From Ectobius pallidus (lineage: Eukaryota > Arthropoda > Insecta > Blattodea > Ectobiidae): 64,000 nt of DNA. The notes beneath the pieces are model-generated. The model worked only from the letters and a program-made list of their open reading frames with translations. It had not been told where the DNA came from and ran no database searches. The stretch is taken from the NCBI GenBank assembly GCA_964059195.1, contig CAXKWD010000007.1, positions 58,715,163 to 58,779,162 of the forward strand, in the 5' to 3' direction. The position numbers and the translations under genes are program-made. Positions 21,960 to 33,952 of the stretch are shown piece after piece (positions within the stretch are counted from its first letter, which is position 1; every line of letters begins with the position of its first letter).

Positions 21960-23084
21960 TTTTTTTATGGTGGTTGTTGGGTAGTGTGACACACATCTGA
22001 GGGATAGTGCCTCTTGCACCTACCATTATGCCTCACACTTCGATGTCTTCTAAATTATATTTTTCCTTATAAAAGGGAACTGTTGGTTCATATATTTCCT
22101 GTTTCTCTAAGTGCACCTCATGAGGTTGGTCGATATGAGTCTCAAATCCTATAGCAGGATCCAAGATGTATCCTTTATTATCACCTGGTTTCATGGCGAT
22201 AACGTCGATTCTCCTACAGCTGCCATTAGTGGCAAGACCGTGAACCTCTTCAAAGACATTGAAGCCATTACATCGGAGGGTACTGGCAATAATCGATCTT
22301 ATAGTGTGGTGTCTTGTATTGCGCAGTGCTTCGCTAAACGGACAATAGCCAAGGACGTGAGGCAAAGTTTCAATCTCGTTGCATCTTCTGCAACGGTTTC
22401 CTTCCCGACTTCTACCCGGAACAGCAGGCAATGCTGCTGTGTTGGCTAACATTTTCAGAGCCTCCTTCCATTCAGATGAGGACAGGCCAGAATGCTTTAC
22501 TATCCATCTGTTGGTAGGAGGATATTCTTTATAGAGACAAACGCATTTGCCTTTATGACTCAGACTGTACCAGTTTTTATATTCCTCGTCCTGAAGAAAC
22601 TGCCTGATTTTTTTTTATAAAAAAATTCACGACGATCTTTGAGCAACTCAGAGTCAACTGTAGATGTAAAGACATTCAGTTTGTTCATGCATCTTGACAA
22701 GACATCATCAAGATTCCTTGTTTGTAAAATATGTTGATTTTCTGACTTGATCAGGATATTTATTCCATTTATTCCTTGAAGGGAAACTTCCCAGTTGGCT
22801 CGAAATAATCCAAGGACCTTCAGTTGCCTATTACTGTACAGCATTGAAACGGAAATATCCGTAGGAAGGCATAATATTTGTTTTCATGTAGATTTTATCA
22901 TTTTGTCTGTGTCTATCAAAAATCTTTCAGGGAATTTTTCGGATGGAATGGATATAAAGCGATAGGTTAAAGATGGACAAATCACAGAGTTCAGTACTTG
23001 GAACTTCTGGTTAATATTTAACCAAGGACTAGACGACAGTGTTTCCAGCTTCTTTGACAGTCAATACTTTTTTACCATCTAGAA
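21960..23084 (-). pseudogene. R2-clade LINE C-terminus: thumb, CCHC knuckle and restriction-like endonuclease
   Basis: This part would cut the target DNA. Read on the minus strand from 23084: a thumb region (NINQKFQVLNSVICPSLTYR, then LKVLGLFRANWEVSLQGING), the zinc knuckle Cys-x2-Cys-x7-His-x4-Cys in CRRCNEIETLPHVLGYC (about 22380), and the PD-(D/E)XK-type endonuclease (EEVHGLATNGSCRRIDVIAM, GYILDPAIGFE). Stops interrupt it near 22890 and at 22033, and a frame change lies near 22560. The read-through after 22033 (GIMVGARGTI) shows the family C-terminus continued to about 21960. Confidence 0.85.
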
Positions 23085-23890
23085 CAGTGACCGGCATGAT
23101 CCGTGCTCCGTGACGTCATACTACAGAGCAGCGAAGCTCTTTGCTCGGCAATATCTCCGTACTGAGCACAGCGTGGAGAAATGGTTCTCCTGGCCAGTGG
23201 CGGTACGACGTCTATGCACTGACAGAGTGCGCTCCGTTTTCGTAGAAAGTATGGGAATAGCACAATTACAATACATTTGTACGAAAACAAAAGAGTACAA
23301 CTGTGATAAATCAATGAAACAGAACAGTTTTGTTTGTAATGAAATTTAATATAGGCCCTACTTACAATAATCTGAAATGCATAATACATTCAGGTGCGGA
23401 AGCGTCCGCATATTTAAATGAGGCTCCGAAACTGCTAAAAACTACAAATACATAAAACATGAGAATACTTTAAGCAGTACTGCAAAACTTTGTCTACTCG
23501 GAAATCAAAAATGTTAAAGTATACAAAATATACAAAATGCACAAAATACACAAACTACACAAAATATACAAATTAAACTATACACCTTTTTGAGAAAAGT
23601 AGCCTATAGGCCTATTCAGATTTGTGATACACACCCTTACTTTGTGTCACTATCGTGCCCAAGCTGAAGGCATTGTCGAGATTTTTTCCCCTCTTTTCTC
23701 GTCCACTGATTTTGCAATATTTGGCGTCATAGTCTGGCTAACACACAAACGAAGAACATTTTTTAAGTTCTGATCAGATAGGTGATTTCTATGTTGTGGT
23801 TTGTAGACCTTCATACACGAAAAGAACACATACATAGGCTACGTCGATCCAAATATACTCAACATTCTATTATTGATCCCATTCTAGTTT

Positions 23891-24249
23891 GATCCTAGTC
23901 AAAACAAAGGGGAGGAGAACTCACAGAGAGTTCGCGGAAAATTCGCATCATGTGACAAAACGTGATTGGTTAATATCATTAGCATGCGCCATTACCAGAG
24001 CGTGGCTAACGAGTGTTCGTAAGTTCATGCAATAATAATATCAACATTTACACGTGAAATAACAAACTCTCACTGGCATCGTCATCATTATAGTATATCA
24101 ATTAGCAAACAAAACATAAAGGATTCATTGTTCACGACGACCCTGCGGATGAGTTGTACGAATAAACAAACTAGCATTAAACATGGTGAACACGTGCGTT
24201 CTCACCTGCGGGCTATGACAGCCACGCCTCTTTGTTTTGAACAGGATCG
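23891..24249. mobile_element. Small inverted-repeat element (MITE) inside the hAT
   Basis: GATCCTAGTCAAAACAAAGG at 23891 and its inverted counterpart GATCCTGTTCAAAACAAAGA (ending 24249) match over about 27 bp with a few differences. It separates two fragments of the hAT transposase. I find no convincing target duplication, so its superfamily is open and its ends may be off by a few bases. Confidence 0.6.
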
Positions 24250-24312
24250 TTCTTAAATGGGACAGAGAATAGCAGCAAATATATGTAATCGATGGAATCT
24301 TGCCTGGGGAAA

Positions 24313-24703
24313 TCTTCTATATATAAAAATGAATGTATGTGTGTGTGTCTGTCCTTTATGCATTACTACACCATTCATCCGATCGCCATGAAACTTTGGG
24401 AAGTTGTTAAGCACATTCCCGGGAAGGTTTCTGGCATATTGCATTTTTAATTTTTGCTTTCGTTCGTGAGTTATGAGTGAAAAACGGGCAGAAAACGTGT
24501 ATTTTTTTCGTTTTCGAAGCATCAGTTTTCAGTAATACATTTCAATGTCAAATCAATTACAGTAGGCTTTGGCTATTTTTGTCATACCTTGGACATAAAA
24601 CCATCGCGATCGCTTGAATGTTGTAGCTCACGCTGGTCGATTCATTTGTTTTTAATATCAAGGCACGCAGACATATGAAATTTTCAACCTAATCCCGAAG
24701 AGG

Positions 24704-24748
<45 letters not shown>

Positions 24749-25311
24749 AGTGGGATAATCAATATAGGACTAAATATGGTCAAACGTTGTTCGATTTGGA
24801 CGAAACTCACTATACAGGGGTTTTCTGGGCCAAGGACCTCGAATCTGAGGTCGCTTTAGCAGGCGACGCTATCTAATCGTGGTATGTAGTCCACGTGATT
24901 TAGGTGTTAATAAATATAATGATTTAACTATTATGCTCTTAATTTTTAATTTTTGAAATAATTATCGCGGGGATCGCTTGATTTTGTAAGTCCATCCTTG
25001 ACGATTCATTTGTTTAGAATATCAAGGCCCGCAGACGTATGAAATTTTCAACCTACACGGAAGAGGGATATTCAATATAGGCCTAAATATGGTCAAACAT
25101 TGTTCGATTTGGACGAAACTCACTATACAGGGGGTTTCTGGGCTAAGGAACTCGAATCTGCGGTCGCTTTTATCTGGCGACGCTATCTAATCGTGGTATG
25201 TAGCCTACTCCACGTGATTTAGCTGTTAATAAATATGATTTAAGTATTATGATCTTAATTTTTAATTTTTGAAAAATAATTATCGCGGTCGAAGCCACGG
25301 GCACATGCTAG
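24313..25311 (+). mobile_element. Non-autonomous Helitron, exact ends, inserted between A and T
   Basis: It starts TCTTCTATATATAAAAATG after an A (24312) and ends CACGGGCACATGCTAG before a T (25312): the TC...CTAG ends and A|T target of Helitrons, without target duplication. Removal restores continuous hAT transposase coding sequence, an independent proof of the limits. Inside are two tandem units of about 365 and 320 bp (24602-24966 and 24967-25287); the first contains an (ATT)n microsatellite at about 24708-24746. No helicase or Rep gene is present. Confidence 0.85.
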
Positions 25312-25793
25312 TCTTCTATAAAATATGGATAAATCCTTTTTGTTTTGAAATCGGTCTTTCATTTTAATATCACTTTGCAAATCAATGACTTCTAGTTGCA
25401 ATGACGTTGAAACACTGTCAATATCCACAGAAAATGGTGTCGCAAATATGCAAATATCGGATTGGAGGTTTGCAAAATCTTGAAATCGGCAATTAAATTC
25501 CTGATCCAGTTCTTCTAATATTTGCACATAATTATTTATGTCTGTAATTCGATGACATACTGTAGACAACTTTGGAAAATGTGACGTGTCTCCGAGGGTG
25601 AGGTGACGTTTTCATAAGTCTAGTTTTACTTTGAATGCACTAAATTTACCATACATTTCTACTGCTGCACTGAACGCCACTGCGCTGATGCGTATTAACA
25701 GCAATACAACTCAACTGCTCTCTCTCTGAAGCTCTTGCGAGATGACTGGCTCTTACGTCACAACTGCAGCATCTGCCGGACACTGATCTAGAT

Positions 25794-26932
25794 CGATGTC
25801 ATCGAAAAAATTTACCCCTAAATATTTTATACATTCATGGTCAGAAATACAACGAATATTAATATCGGAGAGAAGCCTGAACTCTTCGTTAACTATTTTA
25901 CCACCTACTAAATTTATCGCTACAGACTTTTAAAGATTGATATCTAATCCAATTTCTTTAAATCTCTGGAGCACCGTCTTTGGCAGACGACATTCCATTA
26001 CCAACCGGAACAGTATCGTCAGCAAAACCTAGAATGGTTAGGGGTTCTAACCCATCATCTAGTTGATATCCATAATGATCTAAAATTTCCTTTTCACTTA
26101 GTTTGTGAAATATATGGTTTGTGGAAATATTATATAATGTCGGCGATAAGGTAGATCCTTGCATAACTCCACGAAGGAATTTTATTGGCTGCGTCTTCTT
26201 AAATCTCCTTTCCACTTGTGTAGTATTATTTTCCTGTAGATTGCATATAAGATCAGATAGTTTTTTCGGAGCCATTGATGATGCTAACGTTTTATGCAAA
26301 TGACTGTGTCCTACATTTTCAAATGCTTTAGTGATGTCAAGGAAAACAATGGTGCAATCTTTTTTTTTAAGCTTTCGAAGAAAGCAGAATAGAACGCCAT
26401 AGTGATGTATTGATTCTCGTGCCTGGTGATTTGATGAAACCCCTTTGATGTTCGCTAAATAATAAGAAGCAACAAGTTTGGCATCTAAAGTGCATTCTAT
26501 CACCCTTCTCAGGACACTGCAAATGGATATTGAACGACATTTTGACAAGTCTGATGGATCGTCCTTTTTGTATATCAGAATGGTGCGAACCTTTTCTTAA
26601 TAGTGTTGGAACCTGGCCAGATTTTAGCAATCTGGTAGTTATTTTTGCTATAATTTCATCGGCGAGGTCATCCTTTATCACTCTAACGAGGACTCTATCG
26701 GGGCCGGAGCTGTGTCTACTGCTATTCCGTGTATGGCATGTACTATTTCTTCTTTGGAAATAATATCATCTTCTGTGTCATCTAAGGCATCTCGCTCTGC
26801 TTCCGCTAAAGTGTACCGGTACTCTTTCCTGACACAGTCATTTGGATTTGAAAAATAGTGAGAATCATAAGAAAACATTTCTTGAATATCGGCTGTGCAT
26901 TTCTGGTTGTTATCGTTCATAACTTTTATCAC
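25794..26932 (-). pseudogene. R2-clade LINE reverse transcriptase (broken)
   Basis: Minus-strand frames 26932-26678, 26681-26367 and 26548-25958 overlap and follow each other. The upstream part (EEIVHAIHGIAVDTAPAP) is the region before the fingers. The catalytic blocks follow: FLDITKAFENVGH (motif A, first Asp kept), RGVMQGSTLSPTLYN (motif B) and LGFADDTVPVG (motif C, Asp pair kept). The frame continues to 25794 (CIKYLGVNFFDD), where the hAT begins. At least three frame changes disable it. Confidence 0.8.
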
Positions 26933-27250
26933 TGCTTTCCGTCTCTGATTGTAATATAAATATGTATCTCCTCATATTTATATCTCATTCATCCTTCAGA
27001 AGTCGGTGAGGTCGATTGTTTTTTTTTTTTGTGAAGGTGGAAGTAGAGTTTAAGCGTGTGTGCGAAGTCAACGACCACGGATACGCAAGAATTGGTGGCG
27101 GAGTTTGCAACCTGTTGCCAAGAAGTTTTTCTGAATAGCGAGGATGGGGATTGACCTGGTGGATTACAGAATAGGGATAGGAAGATTCAACATGAGAAGA
27201 GTGAAGAAAGAGGGCGGTGAAGATAAAAACGGGAGAAATATAGATAACGT

Positions 27251-28117
27251 GTGGTTCATTGGACTAGTAATTATGATGCTCTTAGTGATTGGAGGCTTGA
27301 ACTAAATTCCGGACCATCAGTGGAAGAGACGATGAAGAGGGAAATGAGAGAGGGATTCAAAGAAATGCACATCCGGTTTAAGAAAACAATGGAGGAGCTA
27401 AAAGAAATGGTGCACGCAGTTAACGTGAATGTAGAAGAAAACAGAAAAGAAATTGGACTATTGAAGGAGGAAAACATAGCTCTGAAAAGAAGATTGTCCA
27501 GCTTGGAAATCAATGAGAGGGAGAAAAATATAGTAATTTTTGGGCTGGCGGAAACGAGATATGAAAGGCGACCGGATACTATCTGTACAGTCTTGGACTT
27601 TCTTGTGAACACCTTCAGGCTAAATTTCAATGAATACCAGATTGAAGATGCGTACAGAATGGGAAAAGGGGTTAATAGGCCGATTTTAGTGAAATTCACC
27701 AATATGGGAGTGAAAGAGGCAGTGTTAAATAATAGAAGAAAGCTGAGCGGGTCAAGAGTGAGAGTTGAGCACGACTTCGATCTTAGGACGAGGAAATTCA
27801 GAAATCCATTGGTGCCATTTCTGAAAGAAGCAAGAAGAAACGGGAAATACGCAGTTTTAGTTAAGGACAAATTGAAAATTGAAAGAGAAATATTTGACTC
27901 GGAGTTCTGTCTCAAAAATTTGAGTAACGGGAGTCAATGGTCGAGAGTGTGGAAAGGAAACAGGAAAGCAAGTCAGCAAGAATTAAATGAACATGTGGGG
28001 CTGCGAGTGGATCGACTTCAAGGAATGAGGAAAACGAAGCAAGTGAATTAACACCGAGTTCAGCACAAAAGTCACCTGTTAGGCGACAGAGTTCAGATCC
28101 AGGGGTTAAGGCACGCA
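27251..28117 (+). pseudogene. LINE ORF1: coiled coil plus RRM-like domain
   Basis: Residues 15-90 form a strong coiled coil (for example KEEMHAVN-like heptads around VEENRKEIGLLKEEN), followed by an RRM-like domain (KNIVIFGLAETR, then AYRMGKGVNRPILVKF). This layout is that of RNA-binding ORF1 proteins of L1- and CR1-type LINEs. The frame ends at a stop at 28051; a frame change carries it to 28117 where a hAT interrupts. It resumes at 29494 (TMPSQESQGTAQVSVES) and ends at 29691. A second possible start lies upstream at 27192. Confidence 0.75.
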
Positions 28118-29493
28118 TAGGGTTGCCACCTGTCCCGAATTAGGCGGGACATCCCGCATTTTAAGAACATTTTCAGCGTCCCGAATTATGCCTAAGAGGG
28201 ACGCATTATATTGCGGGACGCCAAATTATTCCAAAACAAAATATGAGATAGCAATTCTTGGTGGCGTCTTTTGTGAATTTCGTCTATGGTCAAGATATCG
28301 ATGTCGTTCCATCGCTAAAATGTATCGTGTTGGCAGCATAGAAATCACCGCCCATAATGTTATTCTTTGTAATTTATTTGTATAAGTCGCGCGGGCATTC
28401 TTCGGGTATGTCCGTGATCTGTACAACCAGCGTGCGAGCCATTAACTGGTGATCCGACGGGGAAGCACCGAAAACAGATCATACGACACTCTGCACTGAT
28501 TTGCCAAGTACAGTTCCTTCTGGAATTATAGCACAGCAAGACGTGTGTAGTGTTATCAGTTGTAATTTGAATCCACGTTCTCTGTGTGTTTTATGTGTCG
28601 TTCGTTGAGTAAGAACTAATTAAATATTTCTCCTGTTATTCCCAAACTTAGTGGTAGCCATTATCTAGTCAGAGTCAGGATTGCCAATGTCCATAATTTT
28701 TTCGAAACATGTCTATGAGTGTACATTGTTTTTTGAAATCCTATGAGAAAGCTTTAAGTTCCTTAGAGAAAGTATTTGACTTCACAGAAAACAATCTTTA
28801 TGGCACACTGAAGAACTTGAATCCTAAGAGCTCACTATCTTTCAAACATCTTAAAGACTCTGTGAAGGCACATAATGTAGAATCTGATGTTAATATGGAT
28901 GAGTTAGGCCTATATGAGGAATTCTGCTTTAGTTCAGATATAAAAAATGCTACTAAAGTGAACTATACAGAAGGAGAGATTAAGTATGAGTATGAAATGG
29001 AAGAAAATTATTCAGGAGATTGGTAAAGAACACATTCCCAATTTCAAATGCTTTGTTCTGAGCATTCCTGGTAGCAATGCCTTTGTGGAAAGAGTGTTCT
29101 CTCTCTTGAATCTAAAATGGACAGAATCCAGAAATAGGTACTCAGCTGACCTCATAAAGAGTGAAATCATTTCTACAAATGTTACAGATACCTGCAAAGA
29201 TTATTTAGTGAGGGTGAAACAGAACAAACAACTATTAGAAGCTGCCAAATCAAACAAGAAATACAGCTTCAAGTCATGAATTTGCCCAGGTTTTTTTTTA
29301 TTATTTTGCTAATCTTTTCTTTTCTAATGTTAGTGTTAATGTTACATAGCCTATTCAGTTTTGGCTTTGTAATATATTCCGTCTTTCAGTTATTAATAAA
29401 TTGTTCCGTGTACAAATTTAGGTATGAAGATCGGCGATCTGCATATATTCGATAAGTGTCCCTCCTTAGCCTTACCAAAAGGTGGCAACCCTA
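28118..29493 (+). mobile_element. hAT transposon with TAGGGTTGCCACCT ends
   Basis: The left end TAGGGTTGCCACCT is inverted at 29480-29493. The flanks share GCACGCA but in slightly different register (GGCACGCA left, GCCGCACGCA right), so the 8-bp duplication is imperfect. It carries a plus-strand hAT transposase C-terminus and interrupts ORF1 of the surrounding LINE. The interior near the left end is rich in GGGACG-like words in both orientations. Confidence 0.75.
28709..29279 (+). pseudogene. hAT transposase C-terminal dimerisation domain
   Basis: Two frames, 28709-29026 and 28986-29279, overlap. The second holds the hATC signature (CFVLSIPGSNAFVERVFSLL, RNRYSADLIKSEI), which mediates dimerisation in hAT transposases. 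The first holds the region before it. The catalytic Asp residues and the BED finger are absent. One frame change near 29020 separates the fragments. Confidence 0.8.
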
Positions 29494-29789
29494 GCCGCAC
29501 GCACGATGCCATCTCAGGAATCGCAGGGTACAGCGCAAGTTTCAGTAGAAAGTAGGAATGCACTAACGCCGGTTTCGTCACCACAGGGGAGAATATTGGA
29601 ACTACAGGATGTAAGCAAGCAAGCCAGGACTTATAATTTACGCAAATGGGTTATTTCAGGGGATGAGTCCAGAAATTCGTTTAATCCGTAGGATGCAATT
29701 ACAAGGGGGTTGAAATGCAGTTTTATTAATATTGAGGGTTTTTTGCAGAAAAAATGACGGGGAATTGCAGGTGATTCTATTAAGTTGTC

Positions 29790-30489
29790 ATATTTTAGGC
29801 TTAATGGAAACATGGTTACATCCGGTAATAAAAATAAATGTTAATGGTTTTCTTTGTTTTAGAAAAGAAAAAATAGAAGAAAATATATGGTAGGTCCCCA
29901 GCAGGAATTATGTTTTTGATAAAGGAGGATTTAAGGGAAAAATAATAAAAAAATCCAATTTAGACGAGGTTCTTTGGATAGGACTATTGAATAATAGAGG
30001 AAAAGTAGAAGTTTTAATGGGTTGCTGCTACCTACATCCTACAGGCTCCAATTACTATAATGAAAGGATATGGAATGAATTAAAAAGTGAAAAAGAAGCG
30101 TTCATTGATAAGTTTAACCCCAACCACTACTTACTTGGGGGTGATTTTAATTACAGAACTGCAGAAATGAATATTGTAAGTGTGAATAGTATACATAATT
30201 ATGAAAACGCTAGGAATAGTAAGGATAGGACATATAATCAGGAGGGTATAAAATTAATAAGTTTGTGCGAGGAACTAGATTTAGACATATTGAATGGCCA
30301 ATATGGACAAGACAAGTTAGGAAATTACACCTTCATAAACGAAAACGGTGCGAGTGTAATGGATTATATTCTGATATCAAGTAGTCTAGCAGAGAAAGTG
30401 AATGACTTTGTTATAGAAGATAAGTCACCAAGTAACCATCTAGAGCTATCAGTGTGGCTCGATATTCAATGGAAGGAAACACCAGTAGT
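29790..30489 (+). pseudogene. LINE endonuclease domain (N-terminal part of ORF2)
   Basis: An apurinic-type endonuclease: GLMETWLHPV near 29797, LLGGDFNYRTAEM near 30130, NGASVMDYILISSSL near 30348 and SPSNHLELSVWLD near 30427. The first 190 bases need a frame change before the longer frame starts at 29987. It is interrupted at 30489 by a hAT; removing that element joins the frame directly to the sequence at 31909. Confidence 0.8.
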
Positions 30490-30551
30490 GAATAGGACAG
30501 TGGCGGATGGTGGGTGTAGGAACAGGGTGTTGCACTATTTTACGGGAATTA

Positions 30552-30755
30552 TAATTCCTTTATTGCAACCAATGGCCATAGTATGATGAATAGAGCTCTG
30601 ATGGAATATGTGGCAGGGGAAACAGAAGTACCCCGAGAAAACCTGCCCCGACCCCATTTTGTCCATCAAAAATTCCACATGGTTCCCCCAAGATTCGATC
30701 CCGCGTCCCAGCGGTGGAAGGCGAGCAATCTAACCACTCAGTCATGGGGGGGTGG
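30552..30755 (-). mobile_element. tRNA-derived SINE with 14-bp target duplication
   Basis: On the minus strand the head has box A (GACTGAGTGGTTAGA) and box B (GGGATCGAATCTT) at tRNA spacing (about 30750-30690), followed by a body containing GGCAGGTTTTCTCGGGGTAC. TTTTACGGGAATTA (30538-30551) and TTTTACAGGAATTA (30756-30769) flank it, a 14-bp duplication with one mismatch. RNA polymerase III would transcribe it from the internal promoter. The tail side is TTGCAATAAAGG, with no long poly-A. Confidence 0.8.
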
Positions 30756-31231
30756 TTTTACAGGAATTAAATACATAACCTGATAATATATAAATAGTCG
30801 CTTTGCTCTTCGGGGCTCTACCTCCAAACTCCCAGTGGGGCTCTGCCTCTCTGTGTGGTTCTAAGAAAAAGTAACTGACACTTTACCGAAGATACATTCA
30901 TTGTATGTAGCCCATAATAACTACTTAGCCATACTAAACCTTAAAAAAATCTGCGGAACGACTTTAAGATTTTTCTGGGGTAAATGTTTAAAATTTAGAA
31001 CATTCTGGAATTTTCTCGTCGGTTACACGCTAAAAGCTATAAGTCTGTCAAATTCCAGATTTCTAGCTCATGTGGAAGTGGGTCAACATTAATGCCTGTA
31101 AAAATTTTCGAAGTTTCTTTTTGGAGGGAAAAAAAATAAAATTTTGAACTTTTTGGAATTTTCCGTAAGTTGTAGGCTAAAAGCTGCCAAATTTAAAGTT
31201 TCTAGCTCATGGGTAAGTGGGTAAATATTAG

Positions 31232-31395
31232 GTTGGGTTCGTTCCCCGGTACTTAATCAATTTTTTCTAAAGTAGGGAGGTCTGGAATGAGGTGTACTCA
31301 GCCTCCTGATACAAATTGAGGAGATACTTGATTGAGCAGTAGGATGTCGGATAGTAGGCCTAGTCCCTCTAGGGATGTAGAGCCAGGGAGTTTAG
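31232..31395 (+). mobile_element. 3' part of a SINE of the family at 51940
   Basis: From a box B-like GGGTTCGTTCCCCGGTAC onward it matches the SINE at 51940-52246: AGTAGGGAGGTCTGG, GTACTCAGCCTC, then CTCTAGGGATGTAG near the end. The tRNA head is missing and a central part is deleted. It is more diverged than the 51940 copy. Confidence 0.7.
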
Positions 31396-31908
31396 TTTAG
31401 TGTCTAATAGATCGATGAAATTAGCAATATAGGTTTCGCCACAAAGTGACTACATTGGCAATTAGCATCTCTGTGAGGGACTTCATAGTTCATAGCTCGC
31501 GCTCTTACTTGCTTGCACACAGCAGCCAACGCAACGTGCTCTAGCGGTGAAGGCAAGAATCACGCCTTGTTCGCAGATTGAAAGCGACGCCCAAAACTTT
31601 TAAACCCCGGGAGTATTACCACGCAGTCAAGCATCTCGCACGCGCTCTTGCCCGTAGAATGAGGCAGGAAGTTGTTGGTTTCGGAGAGCGACGACCCCGC
31701 GCATTTAAATGTTTAAATGATTTAAAATTGTTAAATATCGCGTGAAGCGTGTTTATAGATAATAAAAACCTACCACAAGGACGATTTCGAAGTAGTTTAA
31801 TAGTAGGCATATGCAGTACTATAATAAAAAAATCTAAATATTCTTTACATTAAAAACTGGTCGTTGTGCAACACTGCAACATGATCAGAGGCCGCCACTG
31901 GAATAGGA

Positions 31909-33952
31909 TATATAGAAAAGGTAAAAGCGGAAAAAGACTGATATGGGATAAAATAAAGCACATCAATTTAGTGAAACTGTGAGTGACAAAACTAGTGAAT
32001 TATAAGCAGTGGGCATTGCAGAAAATGCTAAAACCGATCCAAATAAATCGGTGGGACTGTTAATCCACTGCATTAGTAGGGCAGGAAAAGATATGATGAG
32101 ACCGGTTACGGTTAACAAAAAGGACAAGGGATGGTTCAACTCACAATGTAGGGAAAAAAGGAAGTTGTATAGGCTAGCATATTTAAGATGGAAGAAGTCT
32201 AATAATATAGAAGACAAATTAACTTACATAACAGAAAAGAAACGTTACAGAGAACTCCTAAAGGTAGTTAAACTGAAGTACGAGGAGGGGGAAGTTAACA
32301 AATTAAGGAAATGGATAAATGCTAATGATATGGAAAAGGCGTGGAAATATGTTAGTAAGTTAACTAAATGGAAGTGGCGAAAAACCTCTGTAACGCCAAG
32401 GGTGTTAATATTACGACACAAGAATAAACTATATCACTATATCACTATAACTAAATGGAAGGAAAATGATTACGAAATTGGAGAGGAAGTATGGTATAGA
32501 TATTTTGAGGAGCTGTTTAGAGAAAACGAAGCAGTGGTAAGGATAGTTGACACAGACAGATTTACACAAACGAAAGAGATTAAAGAACTAGAGGAGGATT
32601 TTTCAAAAGAGGAAATAAGGGAGGTAATAAAGGGCATAAGAAATAAGAAATCTACGGGGGTGGATAATATTCCGATTCAGTGTTGGAAAGAATTATTAAA
32701 AGATGATTAGTGGTTAATTTTGTTGTTGAAAATTTTCAACACTATTAAGAATAAAGGTATAATACCAGAAAGCTGGAATACAGCCCTAGTTATCCCTATA
32801 TATAAGGGTCGAGGACCCAAGTCAGACCCGAATAATTTTAGGGGTATACCACTGCTGCCAACATTAAGTAAAATTTACGTGGGCATGCTATCAAAGAGAC
32901 TAAGAAAATGGGTAGAGAAATTTAATATAATTTCTGAATTCCAAACCGGATTCAAGGCTGGCAAAAGAACTAGCGAGAATATTTTCCTAATTAAAACATT
33001 GATTGATAAATATATATGTAAGAAAAGGGCCAAAATTTACTGGGGTTTTATAGATTTTGAGAAGGCCTTTGTTACCATAAATAGAGATCATTTAATTATA
33101 AAATTTATAAATTATGTTTATAAAGTTATAAATTATGTTAAAGCAATTTACAGGAAGACAAGATTTAGCATAAAATTATCTAATGGTGAAGTTTCTAAAT
33201 GCATCATGAATAGCAAAGGTGTAAAACGAGGCTGTAAATTAAGTCCTCTGTTACTTAATTTGTTTATTAATGATATAGTGAGTGTTTTAGGAAGGCAAGA
33301 GTTTCACTGCCCAATAATGCAAGGTAAGGAGATCATAGCCATTCTATATGCTGATGACATTGCAATTGGATCAGTGACAGCTGCAGGACTAGAAAGAGTA
33401 TTAAATGAGGTGCTGACTGATAGCATTAAGTGGAATTTAAAAATAAACATAATAAAAACAAAAATAATGGTCTGCAGAAAAGGAGGGGTAAGAAGCAAGA
33501 ACGAGAATTGGTTTATGAAAGGAGAAAGGATAGTAGTGGTTGATAAATTTAAGTATTTGGGAGTTATTCTAGGTAGTAAAGGAGATTGGAAAGAGCACAT
33601 AAGATTAATGAAAAATCAAGGGAATGTGGCGTTATTTAACATAAATAATTGCCTAAACAAGTTAGCAAACATAAAAATTGGAAATTTAAATAATATTTTT
33701 AAGGCATCAGTGGAATGAAAAATATTATATGCTGCTGAATTATGGGGAGAAACTGAAGCTTTGGAAAATCTAAATAGAGTTAGGGCCAGATATTGTAAAA
33801 AAGTGCTGGGTATACCGATCAATTCAGCAAATATTGCAGCTTTATTGGAATTGGAAATAGAAAGTAGTAGAGGCACATTCTTAATAAAAAAATTAAATTT
33901 ATTCATCATATTTTGTCAAACCCAGAGGATAGTTTTGAGAAAGATTGTTTAA
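31909..33952 (+). pseudogene. LINE reverse transcriptase with two stop codons in an otherwise open frame
   Basis: From 32009 to 33952 a single frame is broken only by TAG at 32708-32710 and TGA at 33716-33718. Blocks: NFRGIPLLPTLSKIYV, FIDFEKAFVTINRDH (motif A; the second Asp is changed), GVKRGCKLSPLLLNLF (motif B) and ILYADDIAIGSV (motif C, Asp pair kept), then KFKYLGVILGSKG. The upstream linker (31909-32008) contains a stop and frame changes. Few lesions in about 650 codons suggest modest age. Confidence 0.85.

Larger units (their letters stand above)
23650..25570 (-). pseudogene. hAT transposase C-terminus (GTF2IRD2/FAM200-like), three fragments
   Basis: Fragment 1 (25570-25312) contains EELDQEFNCRFQDF and LQLEVIDLQSDIKMKD. 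Fragment 2 (24312-24253) continues it directly (FPQARFHRLHIFAAI) after removal of a Helitron. Fragment 3 (about 23835-23650) has NHLSDQNLKNVLRLC and the end of the dimerisation region, after removal of a MITE. Together they match the C-terminal half of hAT transposases related to the vertebrate GTF2IRD2 and FAM200 proteins. The N-terminal zinc finger and DDE core are absent. The FGSTYVCE-type motif expected before fragment 3 is damaged. Confidence 0.75.
23085..25785 (-). mobile_element. hAT transposon inserted in the R2-clade LINE, itself carrying a Helitron and a MITE
   Basis: The left end starts CAGTGACCGGCAT and the right end, inverted, starts CAGTGTCCGGCAG, the CAGTG start being standard for hAT. 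The flanks ATCTAGAA (23077-23084) and ATCTAGAT (25786-25793) match at seven of eight bases, the 8-bp duplication of hAT. Removing it rejoins the R2-clade coding frame across the site. Minus-strand transposase fragments lie inside. After subtracting the Helitron (999 bp) and the MITE (about 359 bp) it is about 1.35 kb, so it had already lost most of its transposase. Confidence 0.85.
30498..31900. mobile_element. Non-autonomous hAT with exact 8-bp target duplication, containing a SINE
   Basis: The ends are CAGTGGCGG and its inverse. GAATAGGA flanks both sides exactly (30490-30497 and 31901-31908), the 8-bp duplication of hAT. Removal restores the LINE frame (NRIYRKGKSGKR across the join). The interior holds one complete SINE (30552-30755) and the 3' part of another (31232-31395), and no transposase. 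Sequence at 30910-31230 shows two diverged copies of a phrase ending in TTCTAGCTCATG. Confidence 0.85.

Noticed and set aside
24708..24746. ATT-rich tract and other direct repeats as a CRISPR array
   Set aside because: A simple trinucleotide microsatellite without spacers, in a eukaryotic transposon setting.
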